This document shows positions 14,674 to 24,339 of a stretch of 64,000 nucleotides of DNA, piece after piece. Origin of the DNA: JAGVPT01 sp963827085 (GTDB taxonomy: Bacteria > Bacteroidota > Ignavibacteria > UBA10030 > UBA8401). The DNA lies in the NCBI GenBank assembly GCA_963827085.1, contig CAWGZY010000003.1, forward strand, positions 1,178,001 through 1,242,000, read 5' to 3'. Every line of letters starts with the position of its first letter. The first letter of the stretch is position 1. The translations under genes were made by a program, and so were the position numbers. Under the pieces are notes generated by a model, which worked only from the letters and a program-made list of their open reading frames with translations, was not told the origin of the DNA and made no database searches.

Positions 14674-16029
14674 TCAAGGACCTTTTGTACTTGCAATCAA
14701 GATCCTTCCATGCTCAACCTTTGTCAACAGAGAGGATATCAAAGCGGCAGAATACATTATCAACCATGGAATTATTGGAAAGTGATAACGCGCCGCGCCA
14801 TAGTAGACGAGATATATGCCGATGAAATAAAGCGCCACGACAATTCCTAAGAGTGGCCAACCATGACCTTTACCTCGCCGCAGTCTTTTCCAACACCCGA
14901 AGAGGAGTGAAGCGATAAAAAGAGCAAATATGACGATTTCATAAATCGTATTGACTTGATCGAGCTGCTGCAAAAGTCGTCTTGACAATATCGATTTGTT
15001 TTCTGTGCTAATGATGTTCCAGAAAACGCCATCCCCGTGATTGAAAAGGGCTACAAGCTTTTTAGGCATTAGCCTCAAAGTTTGCAGCGGATGAGTTTTT
15101 ATATAACCGATCGCTTCTCTTCTCGCCTTTTGATTGAGTTCGTATTCATCCTGCGTATTGTTGTCGACGGGAAACCAGGGTATCGCAACCCATGTCCCGT
15201 CCGCCTCCGGACCGTTGCCAATATAAAGATTCAGGCCATCGTTGTTTGAAAGAACAATGTCATCGTAGAGTATGTAATTGCGAATGACCCATGGACTTAA
15301 CACTGCTATGAGGGCAGCATAAACAATTGCCGTTTTCTTCATCCGATTAATCAGGCTCGTCCTATCCCACGTGAATTGCGGAAACAGAAGGAGAATAAGC
15401 GCTGGCATTAGAAGAGTCTGCATTTTGACAAGCGTCGCCAACCCAAACACCAAGCCTGCAATAAACAAAAGCGCAGGATGCCCTCTTTCTTCGATCGAGA
15501 TACATTGCAACAGCAGCGCAGCACCGAGAAACAACAAGAAGAGATGAACGATCTCCACTCCGAGAAGAGGCGTGTATGCGATATTGTTAGGATAAAAGGC
15601 GAGGAACAAGAGGGAAAGCCTTCCTGCCAGTTCTGATTTGAAGACTTCTCGTGTTATCCAGTACGCAAGCACGAGCGAGACGACGGAAAGAATAAGATTT
15701 GCCATTTGAGCAACGGTAATCGAAACTCCAAAAGCCCGGAAGAGCATTGCCAGAAATAAAGGATAACCTACGGGGAAGTAGGCTGTGGCAAATCCCCCCT
15801 GCTTGGCATAGCCATGCCCTCTTGCAATGGACTCTGCACACCGGAAGTAGAAAGAAAAATCGCTCACGGGATGAGGATGAAAAAACAATATCCAGCAAAG
15901 CCGGATTACAAAGGCTAACGTTATTACGGTTGGAATGTACCACGGAGAGAGGAAGATCGAGCGAACCGGACTATGATCTCTGTTGACTATGTGTCGATCA
16001 TCGCCTTGCTTGGTTACGGGGTTCGTCAT
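14674..16029 (-). CDS. GT39/ArnT-type membrane glycosyltransferase
   Basis: The 451-residue membrane protein has about 10-11 transmembrane segments. The first periplasmic loop has the acidic motif HPVSDFSFYFRCAESIARGHGYA, and a GYPLFLAMLFRAFG segment follows, both typical of the PMT/GT39 superfamily (ArnT, dolichyl-phosphate mannosyltransferase-like). These enzymes transfer sugars from polyprenyl-phosphate donors to lipids or proteins on the periplasmic side. A YIGNGPEADGTW stretch forms part of a later loop. Donor and acceptor cannot be told. No glycan cluster surrounds it. Confidence 0.8.
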   Translation of the reverse strand: MTNPVTKQGDDRHIVNRDHSPVRSIFLSPWYIPTVITLAFVIRLCWILFFHPHPVSDFSFYFRCAESIARGHGYAKQGGFATAYFPVGYPLFLAMLFRAFGVSITVAQMANLILSVVSLVLAYWITREVFKSELAGRLSLLFLAFYPNNIAYTPLLGVEIVHLFLLFLGAALLLQCISIEERGHPALLFIAGLVFGLATLVKMQTLLMPALILLLFPQFTWDRTSLINRMKKTAIVYAALIAVLSPWVIRNYILYDDIVLSNNDGLNLYIGNGPEADGTWVAIPWFPVDNNTQDEYELNQKARREAIGYIKTHPLQTLRLMPKKLVALFNHGDGVFWNIISTENKSILSRRLLQQLDQVNTIYEIVIFALFIASLLFGCWKRLRRGKGHGWPLLGIVVALYFIGIYLVYYGAARYHFPIIPWLIMYSAALISSLLTKVEHGRILIASTKGP

Positions 16030-16051
16030 TGCTGTTCATACGAGTGTATGA

Positions 16052-16174
16052 TAACAATTTGCATTCCGATGTTTTCATCTGCGCGCGGCCAAATCGTCGG
16101 CGGCTGGTTCGGTCAGCTTGTCGAGCGTTTTTTGCGAGACCCCGCGTAATCCAGCGGGGAGCGACTGGTTAGGC
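16052..16174 (+). repeat. Cassette-boundary-like repeat, left copy
   Basis: It starts TAACAATTTGCATTCCGATG and continues through GCGCGCGGCCAAATCGTCG (16052-16099), a 48-bp segment repeated at 17475-17522 with two mismatches. It ends in GTTAGGC (16168-16174), with the hairpin CCCCGC/GCGGGG (about 16140-16159) between. GTTAGGC and GCCTAAC fit the integron attC core consensus (GTTRRRY/RYYYAAC), but the arms are not clearly complementary. Confidence 0.5.
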
Positions 16175-16178
16175 AGCA

Positions 16179-17399
16179 TTAATTAATATTAGTAGAAGCT
16201 TCCAGCTCTTTAAGCGCATTAGAGTAATACACTCCACCTTCGCTGCCTGATCGAATATGAGATCGGATAAATTGAATAATATTTGCGCGAACTTTAGCGG
16301 CATCAGGAAAGTCCTCATCTGTCCAAAATCGCTTTGCCCGATTAAAGTAGCCTATACGCGCAAGGAATGCTGCCCCGAAACTTTCGCATGTTTCTTGTGA
16401 GTCATCACTGTCTTGAAGTTTAAATGACCCGTCCGGTTGCAGCGATTCGTTCAGACACCATTTGAGCATCTTCCGAATTTCGACTCGCATAGCTTCCTGT
16501 TGATCTGGTGCAGCCTGGCTCCATCCCAAACTGAATATCTTGACAACATCCATATTGTTATGATTCAAGTAACCAGTTCCTTCAAGCCAGCCGAGAGGGT
16601 ATTTTTTATCTTTTATCGCCAGTGTGGTGGCAATGATCTTTTGCCAATCCGGCACATTTCCGTTGAGATAACTGACAATATGAAATGTGATACTCAGGTC
16701 ATCAGTCTTCTTGATTCCGCCATCGTTTGGCTCGGAGTACCATGCACCCCAGTAACCGGTCTTAGGGTTCCGTGCGGTATTGAGCAACCAATCCAGTAAT
16801 GCCGCCTTAAGCCTCGGATCATACACATAATTCTTCGGTTGATCGCGCAAAATCAACCGCATCAAGTCGGAAATTGTTTCATTTAATTCCCGCCGATGGT
16901 CTACACCCCCCGTATTCAGATCCGAGATCAATAAATGATTGAGATGCCCGGTTAATTTCTCGGGCGAATTGATCCGATCCAGAAAGTGCACCGGATATTT
17001 TGGTACCTGGCCTTGATTAGCAAGCGCCGTTATCTGGTCATAAGAAGCGTCTAATTTGAAAAACCATTCTGTGTACCATCTTCCCCAGCTGCCATCAATT
17101 ACAGATTGTTCGTCTATCGCATCTGCATTGGCCGTATCTCTCAGAGCATCTTCCAATATATTTGTTTGTTTGCCCATGTGTTGATAATCATGTGTCGCAC
17201 CACACAACCATTCAGTCTCATAAAGGATTTGATGTGCAGGCCGGTAAGGTTTTCCCTGTTGTTCGAGAGCAAAGAGTTGTCTTTTTGCCCGGAGAATCCG
17301 TACTTCATAATAAGCCCAACGGATCGTGTTCCACTTCAACGCAAAACCAGCTAAAAGCAAGACAATGATAACGATCCCAATTATTTTCTTTGTTGTCAC
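16179..17399 (-). CDS. Membrane-anchored protein of unknown function, probable alpha-toroid
   Basis: The 406-residue protein has an N-terminal membrane anchor (IIGIVIIVLLLAGFAL). The exported part is helical, with repeated patterns such as LKAALLDWLLNTARNPKTGYWGAWYS, GWLEGTGYLNHNNMDVVKIFSLGW and MLKWCLNESLQPDGSFKLQDSDDSQETCESFGAAFLARIGYF. These resemble alpha/alpha-toroid folds of terpene cyclase or pectate/alginate lyase-like proteins, but no catalytic signature is certain. The gene is framed by 13-bp inverted repeats (16168-16180, 17466-17478) and 48-bp direct repeats, like an inserted cassette. Confidence 0.65.
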   Translation of the reverse strand: MTTKKIIGIVIIVLLLAGFALKWNTIRWAYYEVRILRAKRQLFALEQQGKPYRPAHQILYETEWLCGATHDYQHMGKQTNILEDALRDTANADAIDEQSVIDGSWGRWYTEWFFKLDASYDQITALANQGQVPKYPVHFLDRINSPEKLTGHLNHLLISDLNTGGVDHRRELNETISDLMRLILRDQPKNYVYDPRLKAALLDWLLNTARNPKTGYWGAWYSEPNDGGIKKTDDLSITFHIVSYLNGNVPDWQKIIATTLAIKDKKYPLGWLEGTGYLNHNNMDVVKIFSLGWSQAAPDQQEAMRVEIRKMLKWCLNESLQPDGSFKLQDSDDSQETCESFGAAFLARIGYFNRAKRFWTDEDFPDAAKVRANIIQFIRSHIRSGSEGGVYYSNALKELEASTNIN

Positions 17400-17465
17400 T
17401 TTAAACCATCCTCGGGAATGAGACTTGTTTCATTGTCCACTCTTTGAAATCGAACTGATTATCGG

Positions 17466-17522
17466 AATGCTGCCTAACTATTTGCATTCCGATGTTTTCA
17501 TTTGCGCGCGGCCAAATCGTCG
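17466..17522 (+). repeat. Cassette-boundary-like repeat, right copy
   Basis: AATGCTGCCTAAC (17466-17478) is the exact reverse complement of GTTAGGCAGCATT at 16168-16180. It runs straight into the 48-bp direct repeat that is also at 16052-16099. Confidence 0.6.
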
Positions 17523-17570
17523 ACTGCCGGCCGATGTTGCTGAAGTAAATTTCAGGTCAGCGACAAATAT

Positions 17571-18431
17571 TTACTTCTGGAGAACACGAAATCCGATATA
17601 GGGGCTGCGCACATCAAGGTTGTTGTCGAAGCGGCCCGAAATCCGGCAGTACTTATCGTTGTCGTGCCAGCAACCGCCGCGAATGGCGCCGGAGTTTCCG
17701 CACCACTCCCACACGTTGCCGCTCATATCGCAGATGCCGAGTTCGTTTGGCTTCTTGGTACATACTTCGTGTGTTTTAAAATCAGAATTACCCGAATACC
17801 AGCCCACAGTATCCAGCTTGTTGCTGCCGCTGAAGATGTAACCGTTGCTTTTCTTTCCGCCTTTTGCAGCAAATTCCCATTCACTTTCTTCAGGGAGTCG
17901 GATACTTTTTCCGGTTTCCTTTGAGAGCCATTGGCAGAATGCCTTGGCATCAACAACATTGACATTTATCACAGGCCGATTGCCGCGCCCCCAGGCGTTG
18001 TCGTCCGGCTTGGCATATCCCGCAGCGCTGCAAAATTCGTCAAACTGCGCAAATGTCACTTCGGCTTTGGAAATCCTAAAATCTCCAGTCGGTCCACTCT
18101 GGACAAAGATCCAATCAATACCAATCCCTGCTTTCGCCGTAAGCGAGATTTTCAAACCAGCAAGAGATACTCCCTCCGCTTGCGGTTCCCACTGTATGGA
18201 AAGATTTTTTCCGGGAGAAACCTCATGGATATCCCCGGCAATTGCACGCGGCATCATTGTATCGCCTGCAGCACTTGTTGCAATCGCAAAAATATTGTAC
18301 GTCCTCCCTGCTTCGCCTGAAAGATCATACGTAACGATCACATGCCCGTCTTCTACTTTTTGCCGCACATTGGAGATTTGAGCCGAAGCAACGGTTGTCA
18401 GTGTAAGAACAAAAAGCAATAGAGATTTCAT
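17571..18431 (-). CDS. SUMF1/FGE-fold secreted protein
   Basis: The protein has about 286 residues and a signal peptide (SLLLFVLTLTTVASAQ). An N-terminal beta-domain with DLSGEAGRTYNIFA and LSIQWEPQAEG follows. The formylglycine-generating-enzyme fold has FRISKAEVTFAQFDEFC, NRPVINVNVVDAKAFCQWLSKETGKSIRLPEESEWEFAAKGG, ELGICDMSGNVWEWC and IGFRVL. The paired active-site cysteines of true FGE are not visible in the GGCWHDNDKYCRISGR segment, so it is more likely a binding protein than a sulfatase activator. The start at 18431 avoids overlap with the kinase gene and gives a proper signal peptide. Confidence 0.82.
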   Translation of the reverse strand: MKSLLLFVLTLTTVASAQISNVRQKVEDGHVIVTYDLSGEAGRTYNIFAIATSAAGDTMMPRAIAGDIHEVSPGKNLSIQWEPQAEGVSLAGLKISLTAKAGIGIDWIFVQSGPTGDFRISKAEVTFAQFDEFCSAAGYAKPDDNAWGRGNRPVINVNVVDAKAFCQWLSKETGKSIRLPEESEWEFAAKGGKKSNGYIFSGSNKLDTVGWYSGNSDFKTHEVCTKKPNELGICDMSGNVWEWCGNSGAIRGGCWHDNDKYCRISGRFDNNLDVRSPYIGFRVLQK

Positions 18432-18481
18432 AAGTTTTTTGTCCTGATTGGCCTCTGCAGAAAGAGGTCCACTGTAAATTT

Positions 18482-18518
18482 GAGACATCTGAAAAAGAGA
18501 AAAACACCATCTCACGCT
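18482..18518 (+). repeat. Possible half copy of the 95-bp repeat
   Basis: GAGACATCTGAAAAA followed by CTCACGC matches the left end of copies B and C but lacks the right half. It lies at the 3' end of the hybrid kinase gene. It could also be a chance match. Confidence 0.35.
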
Positions 18519-21500
18519 TGGGTCAAGACCTTTCGAATCGTTTTGATAATGAAAGAGGGGGGACATGGTTTCTGAACGAAGTCTGACGCACCGGCTTCGA
18601 TAAGCTCCTTTTTCATCGCAGAATCAAGGAATCCGCTGGCAAAGACAATCTTGACCTCGGGATTCATTCGCTTGATTTGCCGGCACGTCTCGCGTCCGGA
18701 TATTTTCGGAAGTTGTACATCACACAGAACCAAGTCTATCCGGTTTTCGTTCTGCCGGCTTATTCTGATTGCTTCTTCACCGTCTTTGGCCGAGAGAACA
18801 TGATAGCCATTTGTCTCAAGAACCTCGGCCAATAGCTCAAGCATGTCTTCTTCATCCTCCACCACCAAAATGGTTTCATCACCTTCCAGGGGCTCTTCAC
18901 CAACTGATTCGTTAGGTTTCACTTCTCGTTGGCGTACTTCCTTTGCGGGCAAGTAGAGGAAGAATGTCGATCCCTTTCCAACCTCACTTTCAAGGTCAAT
19001 GAATCCGTTATGACTGCGAACGATTCCGTAGACAACGGCAAGCCCTAATCCCGTTCCCTTCCCTCGCTCCTTCGTGGTGAAGAAGGGCTCAAAAATTTGG
19101 CGGCGTATTTCCGGGCTAATTCCCGTCCCGGTGTCTTTGACTGTCACGCAAACGTAAGAATCCTCGATGGCTTCCGGATAAGCAATGCGCAGCGATGTTC
19201 CGCTTTGAATGTCTGTCGCAATTCTCAAAACTCCGCCTTTTGGCATCGCATCCCTGGCGTTGATACAAAGGTTCAAAATAGCCTGATGAAATTGATCCCC
19301 ATCTAAGATTATTGACGGGATTTCATCTTTCAAATGAAGTGAAAGACTGATGCTCTTCGGGAAAGTTTCCGACACCATTTGAGCAATCTCTTTAATAGAC
19401 GCATTGATATCGACGACTCCGTATTCGACGTCAGTCTTCCGGGCAAAGGTCAGGATCTGTCTCACGAGCGCTATGCCCCTGTTAATACTTCTGGTCATCG
19501 TCTCCAGCCCCTTCTTTACTTTTTGGGGTTCCAGGTCGCCTTGGAGCAAAACGGAAGTGTTGCCGAGCATAATGTTCAGAATGTTGTTAAAATCATGGGC
19601 GATGCCCGACGCCAACCCTCCTATGGACTCTATTCTCTGCGCTTGAAATAAATCCCGTTCAAGCTTCTGTCGTTTTTCTTCTGCCTGAATCCGTTCAGTA
19701 ATATCACGACTGATGCAAAGGATCGCACGTTGTTCTTTGTAATTTATTACCGAAGCGTTGACGAGAAGATTAAGCGTGGTTCCATCCTTTTTTGTGTGGA
19801 CTGTCTCGAAATCCTTCAGGCTCAGGGTCTCAAGCGTACGACGTATGGCTGACTCGCCGCGGGCAACGTCATTCGTGAGATTCTTAAGACTCATTCCAAT
19901 GAATTCTTCCTTCGCGAATCCGTACATCTCCCACGATCTAGAGTTAGCCTCGAGTATCTTCTCGGTAAATGGTTCTATAATATAGATAGCTTCGTTTGCG
20001 TTCTCGAAAAGACTTCGATATTGTGCTTCCGAAGCCTGCAACGTTTCTTCTACCCGCTTGCGTTCAGTTATATCGCGCGTGATGCAAATGTAGCCGGCAA
20101 CTGTGCCGCTTTCGTTTCGCAAGATTGTAGCTAAAGTCTCTCCGTAGAATGTGGTTCCGTCCGTTCGTACCAACTCATACTCAACCGGGTGAATATCTTC
20201 GCCGTTTAAGCGGCGCCGCAAGATTTGCTCGGAATAATCCCGTGAAGAGGGGGCGACGAACTGCGGAGGATAAACGCCGATCAGATCATCGGGCGAGGCA
20301 TATCGATACATTTGTGCCATCGCGATATTTGCACGCACGATACGTGCGTCGGCCCCGATGAGAATAATGCCGTCAGGACTGGCATCGAATAGCTGGCGGT
20401 AATTTTCCTCCTTCGCGCGCAACTCCTCTGCCGCCTGCTTCCGCTCGGTAACATCCTCGATGATGATATGCATGAGCGCCGCCTGATTGTGAGCGTCAAA
20501 AATAGGGACATACCGCAAATGCATATGAATCGGTTTTCCCCATTTGGAGACATACGGATATTCACCAAAACCGGGCTGACCTTGTTCAACACAACGCTGG
20601 AAGGCAGCAGAGATTCCGGACTCGATAAGCAATGGAAAAGTCAGGATGTTTATCCTCTTTGTCTCCTCAACAGAGGGTGATCCGAGAATTTTGAGCGCTG
20701 CAGGGTTCACCTCCAGGATTTGCCCCGACGCATTTGCCAGCAGTATCCCGACCGGCGCATATTCGTACAGCAATCTGTAGCGCTCCTCGCTTTGCCTGAG
20801 CGTTTCTTCCGCCCGTCTCTGTTCGGTGATGTCGCGATCAATGCCAATCGAGTATGATTTTCCCCTCCATGTAATCGGCACGCCCACATACTCAACGATA
20901 TTCTCTCTTCCATCCGGTCGAACCCACGAGAAGGTGCCATGATATGCGGTTCCCTTCGCAAGAGATTGCAAGCGATTAACATTTGCCCTGTCTTCGAGCG
21001 TTCTCTGGAGGCCTTGCATGTTTCCGAGCCGGAGCAGTTCCTCACGACTCCGGCCTGCCATGGCGGCATATCGTTCATTACATTCTATGAGCTTTCTCTT
21101 GGCGGGATCGGGATCTTCGTCATGAATACATATGCCGTCAAAGACATTCTCGAACACCATGCGAAATCTTTCTTCGGTCTCCCGAACTGCCTCTTCCGCC
21201 CGCTTGCGCTCGGTGATGTCGCGATCGATGCCAAGCACCATTTCGTGCCCCCCTATAGCGACAATCGATGTTGAGACTTCGACGGGAAAGAAATGTCCAT
21301 CTTTGTGGCGGTGGAAAGCCTCCACGTGGACAACACCTTCCTGCCTAAGGTTTTTAAGATAAGCGATGCGCTCCTCGGGTGCTGCAACTATTGTGTTGAG
21401 TACATCAATGGACCGGCCGATCAGTTCTTCACGTGTGTAACCATTCATCTTACAGGTTGCTTCATTGCAGTCCAAGATCGGCCATGAGATGGTTGGATCA

Positions 21501-23950
21501 TGGGGATCGATCAATACAATGGCATCGGGCGAAGCATTGAACAAACCCCGGAATAACTGCTCCCTTTCACGCAGCGCTTCTTCCGCCCGTCTCTTTTCGG
21601 TGATGTCGCGATCAATGCCAATTGTGTACAACTTTCCCCTCCATGTAATCGGCACGCCCACATACTCAATGATATTATCCTTTCCATCCGGCCGAATCCA
21701 CGAGAAGGTGCCATAATATGCCGTTCCCTTCGCAAGAGATTGCAAGCGATCGATATTTGCCGTGCTCTCAAGCGTCGTCATCAGCGTTTGAGTATTTTCG
21801 AGGTGAAGCAGTTCCTCGCGGCTCCGGCCTGCCATGACAGCGTACCGTTCATTACACTCGATAAGTTTTCTCTTCGCAGGATCAGGATTCACATCATAGA
21901 TACATATGCCGTCGAAAACATTCTCGAACACCATGCGAAATCTTTCTTCAGACTCCCGAATTGCCTCCTCTGCCCGCCTGCGCTCGGTAATGTCTACTAC
22001 AATGCCGTTAAAGCGAACTGCTTTGCCGTTTGCATCTTGTATCGAACGTCCGCGCAACATTAACCATCGAACCGCACCATCACGTTCAACCACACGCCAC
22101 TCCACACTCAGTTCACTCCCTTTGTGTGCAGCTTCTAGCACCTTCTTTTCGGTGTTCTCCCGGTCATCTGGATGAATCGTCTGCCGCCATGTTTCATAGG
22201 ACGGCACACAGCTATGTATCTCGAGACCATACAATTTCCATAATTCATCCGACCAAGTGTTTTCATTAGTCAGTAAATTCCATTCCCATACACCTGCATT
22301 TGCAGACTCTAATGCGAGGTGAAGATGTTCGCTGCTTTCACGCAGTGCTTCTTGCACCCGCTTGCGCTCCGTGATATCCTCATAGATGCCAAGAATCCCG
22401 ATGATCTGGTTATCAATGCCAAGAAGGGGGATCTTGCTAGTCCGCAGCCAGATTTGTTTGCCATCGGGTGTCGTCTGTAGTTCCTCGTATGCCAGTTTGG
22501 CCATTCCTGTGCGGATGATCTCCATATCGTCATTTCGATAGGATTCCGCTTGTTCATGCCATCCCATATTGTAGTCGTTGTCGCCGACAATTTCTTCCGG
22601 GGCTCTTCGTCCTGCGTCATCCGCAAAAAGGCGGTTGCACCCGAGATAGACAAGATTTTTATCTTTCCAAAAGATGCGGACCGGAATGGTATCCATCACC
22701 AACTGCAGCATTCGATTTACTTCGCCCAGCTTTTGCTCCTCGTCTCGGAGCGCTTTCTCCATCCGCTTCCGCTCGGAGATGTCCTGGTTCACGCCGTACG
22801 TCTTGATCGTACGACCCTGATCGTCCTTGACGATGAAAATTCGGACAGCGACGTAGCCGGTCTCTCCATCAGCAAAGATAATTCGATGCTCCACCTGATT
22901 GCTGTAGTGAGGATCGGTAGTCTCAAGGGCTTTCCGAGTCTCATCGTCGACAACCTGCTTGTCGGCCGGATGCACGAATCGTTGAGCATATTGAGCTGAC
23001 GACATCGTGTAGCCGCCAACATCCCCGACTGTCGTGCGAAACAAGGCGTAGAATTGATCGTTAAAAGTAAACATATCGTCAGCGATGTCGTACTCCCAAT
23101 GGCCCAAATGTGCCATTGTCATTGCGTTGGATAACTTGGCTTGGCTTGTGCGCAATGCCTCCTCCGCCCACTTGCGCCCGGTGATATCTCGTACGACCAT
23201 GCTTGAGCGACTGACGCCTTTTTTGTCTTTAAAAAGCACTGTCAAGACCTCGGCTTGAAATTTTGTGCCGTCGCTGCGCAAGAGGGTAAGTTCGCCGCTA
23301 AATTTTCCGGTTTGTGTGAGCTCTTTCAAAGCATTCGCTAACTGTGGATCAGATTCGTCCACGATACATTTTCGACCGAGCGAACAGATTTCTTCCTCGG
23401 AACGGTTGAACATCCTGCAGGCGGCAGGATTGGCAGAAAAAATTTCACCCGCAGGGGACGTAAGTAGAATGCCGTCCATATTGGAGTTCAAAAGGAGGCG
23501 GTAGCGTTCCTCACTCTCGCGCAGCGTTTCTTCCATCCGCTGTCGCGACTTTTTTTCTGTTTCTTCTTCAAGCGCCCGTTGCACAGCTAAAGGAAGTCTT
23601 GCTATCCGGTCTTTTAAGATATAATCGACTGCTCCTTGTTTAATAAGTTTGATCGCAGTTTCTTCGCCGATAGATCCGGAGATGCAGATAAAAGGAACAT
23701 TCGGACAGATATCGACGGCTGCTTGCAATGCCCCGAAGGCATCGAACCCGGGCAATGCAAAATCGCTTAGAATGACATCGTACGTGTGTTTGCGAAGAAA
23801 CGAGACATATTCATTTTTCTTCTCAACACAATCCATATTGAGATTGTATCCTGCATCGATGAGTAACTCACGGATGATCTCGGCGTCGTGTGGCGAGTCT
23901 TCGAGGTACAAAACTTTCAGCGATATCTTATTACGGGTCGTCTTCTTCAT
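18512..23950 (-). CDS. Hybrid sensor histidine kinase with N- and C-terminal receivers and ten PAS domains
   Basis: The 1812-residue protein has no membrane segment. The N-terminal receiver (LKVLYLEDSPHDAEI, DVILSDFALPG, DYILKD) is followed by ten PAS/PAC modules, each opening with LRESEERYR-like and ending in DITERKR-like text. A kinase core has the phosphoacceptor His in LASGIAHDFNNIL and an ATP-binding domain with GTGISPEIRRQIFEPFFTTK and GTGLGLAVVYGIV. The C-terminal receiver covers the last ~122 residues (ILVVEDEEDM, LVLCDVQLP, DFVQKP). It is probably a cytoplasmic phosphorelay hub integrating several signals. The start at 23950 is chosen because AAGGA precedes it. PAS modules 5 and 7 are near-duplicates. 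Confidence 0.93.
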   Translation of the reverse strand: MKKTTRNKISLKVLYLEDSPHDAEIIRELLIDAGYNLNMDCVEKKNEYVSFLRKHTYDVILSDFALPGFDAFGALQAAVDICPNVPFICISGSIGEETAIKLIKQGAVDYILKDRIARLPLAVQRALEEETEKKSRQRMEETLRESEERYRLLLNSNMDGILLTSPAGEIFSANPAACRMFNRSEEEICSLGRKCIVDESDPQLANALKELTQTGKFSGELTLLRSDGTKFQAEVLTVLFKDKKGVSRSSMVVRDITGRKWAEEALRTSQAKLSNAMTMAHLGHWEYDIADDMFTFNDQFYALFRTTVGDVGGYTMSSAQYAQRFVHPADKQVVDDETRKALETTDPHYSNQVEHRIIFADGETGYVAVRIFIVKDDQGRTIKTYGVNQDISERKRMEKALRDEEQKLGEVNRMLQLVMDTIPVRIFWKDKNLVYLGCNRLFADDAGRRAPEEIVGDNDYNMGWHEQAESYRNDDMEIIRTGMAKLAYEELQTTPDGKQIWLRTSKIPLLGIDNQIIGILGIYEDITERKRVQEALRESSEHLHLALESANAGVWEWNLLTNENTWSDELWKLYGLEIHSCVPSYETWRQTIHPDDRENTEKKVLEAAHKGSELSVEWRVVERDGAVRWLMLRGRSIQDANGKAVRFNGIVVDITERRRAEEAIRESEERFRMVFENVFDGICIYDVNPDPAKRKLIECNERYAVMAGRSREELLHLENTQTLMTTLESTANIDRLQSLAKGTAYYGTFSWIRPDGKDNIIEYVGVPITWRGKLYTIGIDRDITEKRRAEEALREREQLFRGLFNASPDAIVLIDPHDPTISWPILDCNEATCKMNGYTREELIGRSIDVLNTIVAAPEERIAYLKNLRQEGVVHVEAFHRHKDGHFFPVEVSTSIVAIGGHEMVLGIDRDITERKRAEEAVRETEERFRMVFENVFDGICIHDEDPDPAKRKLIECNERYAAMAGRSREELLRLGNMQGLQRTLEDRANVNRLQSLAKGTAYHGTFSWVRPDGRENIVEYVGVPITWRGKSYSIGIDRDITEQRRAEETLRQSEERYRLLYEYAPVGILLANASGQILEVNPAALKILGSPSVEETKRINILTFPLLIESGISAAFQRCVEQGQPGFGEYPYVSKWGKPIHMHLRYVPIFDAHNQAALMHIIIEDVTERKQAAEELRAKEENYRQLFDASPDGIILIGADARIVRANIAMAQMYRYASPDDLIGVYPPQFVAPSSRDYSEQILRRRLNGEDIHPVEYELVRTDGTTFYGETLATILRNESGTVAGYICITRDITERKRVEETLQASEAQYRSLFENANEAIYIIEPFTEKILEANSRSWEMYGFAKEEFIGMSLKNLTNDVARGESAIRRTLETLSLKDFETVHTKKDGTTLNLLVNASVINYKEQRAILCISRDITERIQAEEKRQKLERDLFQAQRIESIGGLASGIAHDFNNILNIMLGNTSVLLQGDLEPQKVKKGLETMTRSINRGIALVRQILTFARKTDVEYGVVDINASIKEIAQMVSETFPKSISLSLHLKDEIPSIILDGDQFHQAILNLCINARDAMPKGGVLRIATDIQSGTSLRIAYPEAIEDSYVCVTVKDTGTGISPEIRRQIFEPFFTTKERGKGTGLGLAVVYGIVRSHNGFIDLESEVGKGSTFFLYLPAKEVRQREVKPNESVGEEPLEGDETILVVEDEEDMLELLAEVLETNGYHVLSAKDGEEAIRISRQNENRIDLVLCDVQLPKISGRETCRQIKRMNPEVKIVFASGFLDSAMKKELIEAGASDFVQKPCPPSFIIKTIRKVLTQA
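20799..21210 (-). repeat. Internal duplication in kinase gene, copy 2 (PAS 7)
   Basis: Encodes EERFRMVFENVFDGICIHDEDPDPAKRKLIECNERYAAMAGRSREELL through GVPITWRGKSYSIGIDRDITE. Nearly identical in DNA and protein to 21574-21990, about 780 bp away, with one PAS module between. Confidence 0.8.
21574..21990 (-). repeat. Internal duplication in kinase gene, copy 1 (PAS 5)
   Basis: Encodes EERFRMVFENVFDGICIYDVNPDPAKRKLIECNERYAVMAGRSREELL through VPITWRGKLYTIGIDRDITE. A recent PAS duplication, since third-codon positions also agree for most of the length. Confidence 0.8.
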
Positions 23951-24208
23951 TTGATTATGTCCTTTCCAACGGCAGTTCGTTAATAACCGCCCCAAAACAC
24001 GCCAACGTGTTTTCACCGTTTCGATAAAATCTCAAAAATCTACCGGCTTTACAACGTACGCACTATCTCCTGCCTTATGCGTTTTTTTAAGTCCTCCTAT
24101 TCACGAAAGGAGGCAAATCTGACGGAGAGGAATATCTGTCCCACAACACAAGATAGTTTCCAACAAGCCGATAGATACCATGTCCGAGCCATTGGATTTT
24201 AAATAAAA

Positions 24209-24240
24209 AAGCCTCCACCAGCTCATGCCGGCCGAGGCTT
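24209..24240 (-). terminator. Terminator-like hairpin, minus strand
   Basis: AAGCCTC/GAGGCTT stem, followed on the minus strand by TTTTTTATTT. It lies between the frameshifted cargo gene and the kinase gene and would insulate the latter. Confidence 0.65.
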
Positions 24241-24339
24241 CTAGTTTTTTCAAGTAATGTCCCCCCCTGCTAGGAACCCCTGCTTTGGTCAGCCGGGTTA
24301 GACATGTTTTGCAGAAATATGGAAACATTTTGTTTGATT

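Noticed and set aside
16052..16174. A firm integron attC call
   Set aside because: The core heptamers fit, but the arms inside the repeat are not convincingly complementary and no integrase gene is in the window, so it is reported only as cassette-like.
17571..18566. Start of the SUMF1-fold gene at 18566
   Set aside because: This would overlap the kinase gene by 55 bases and bury the signal peptide; the Met at 18431 gives a proper signal.
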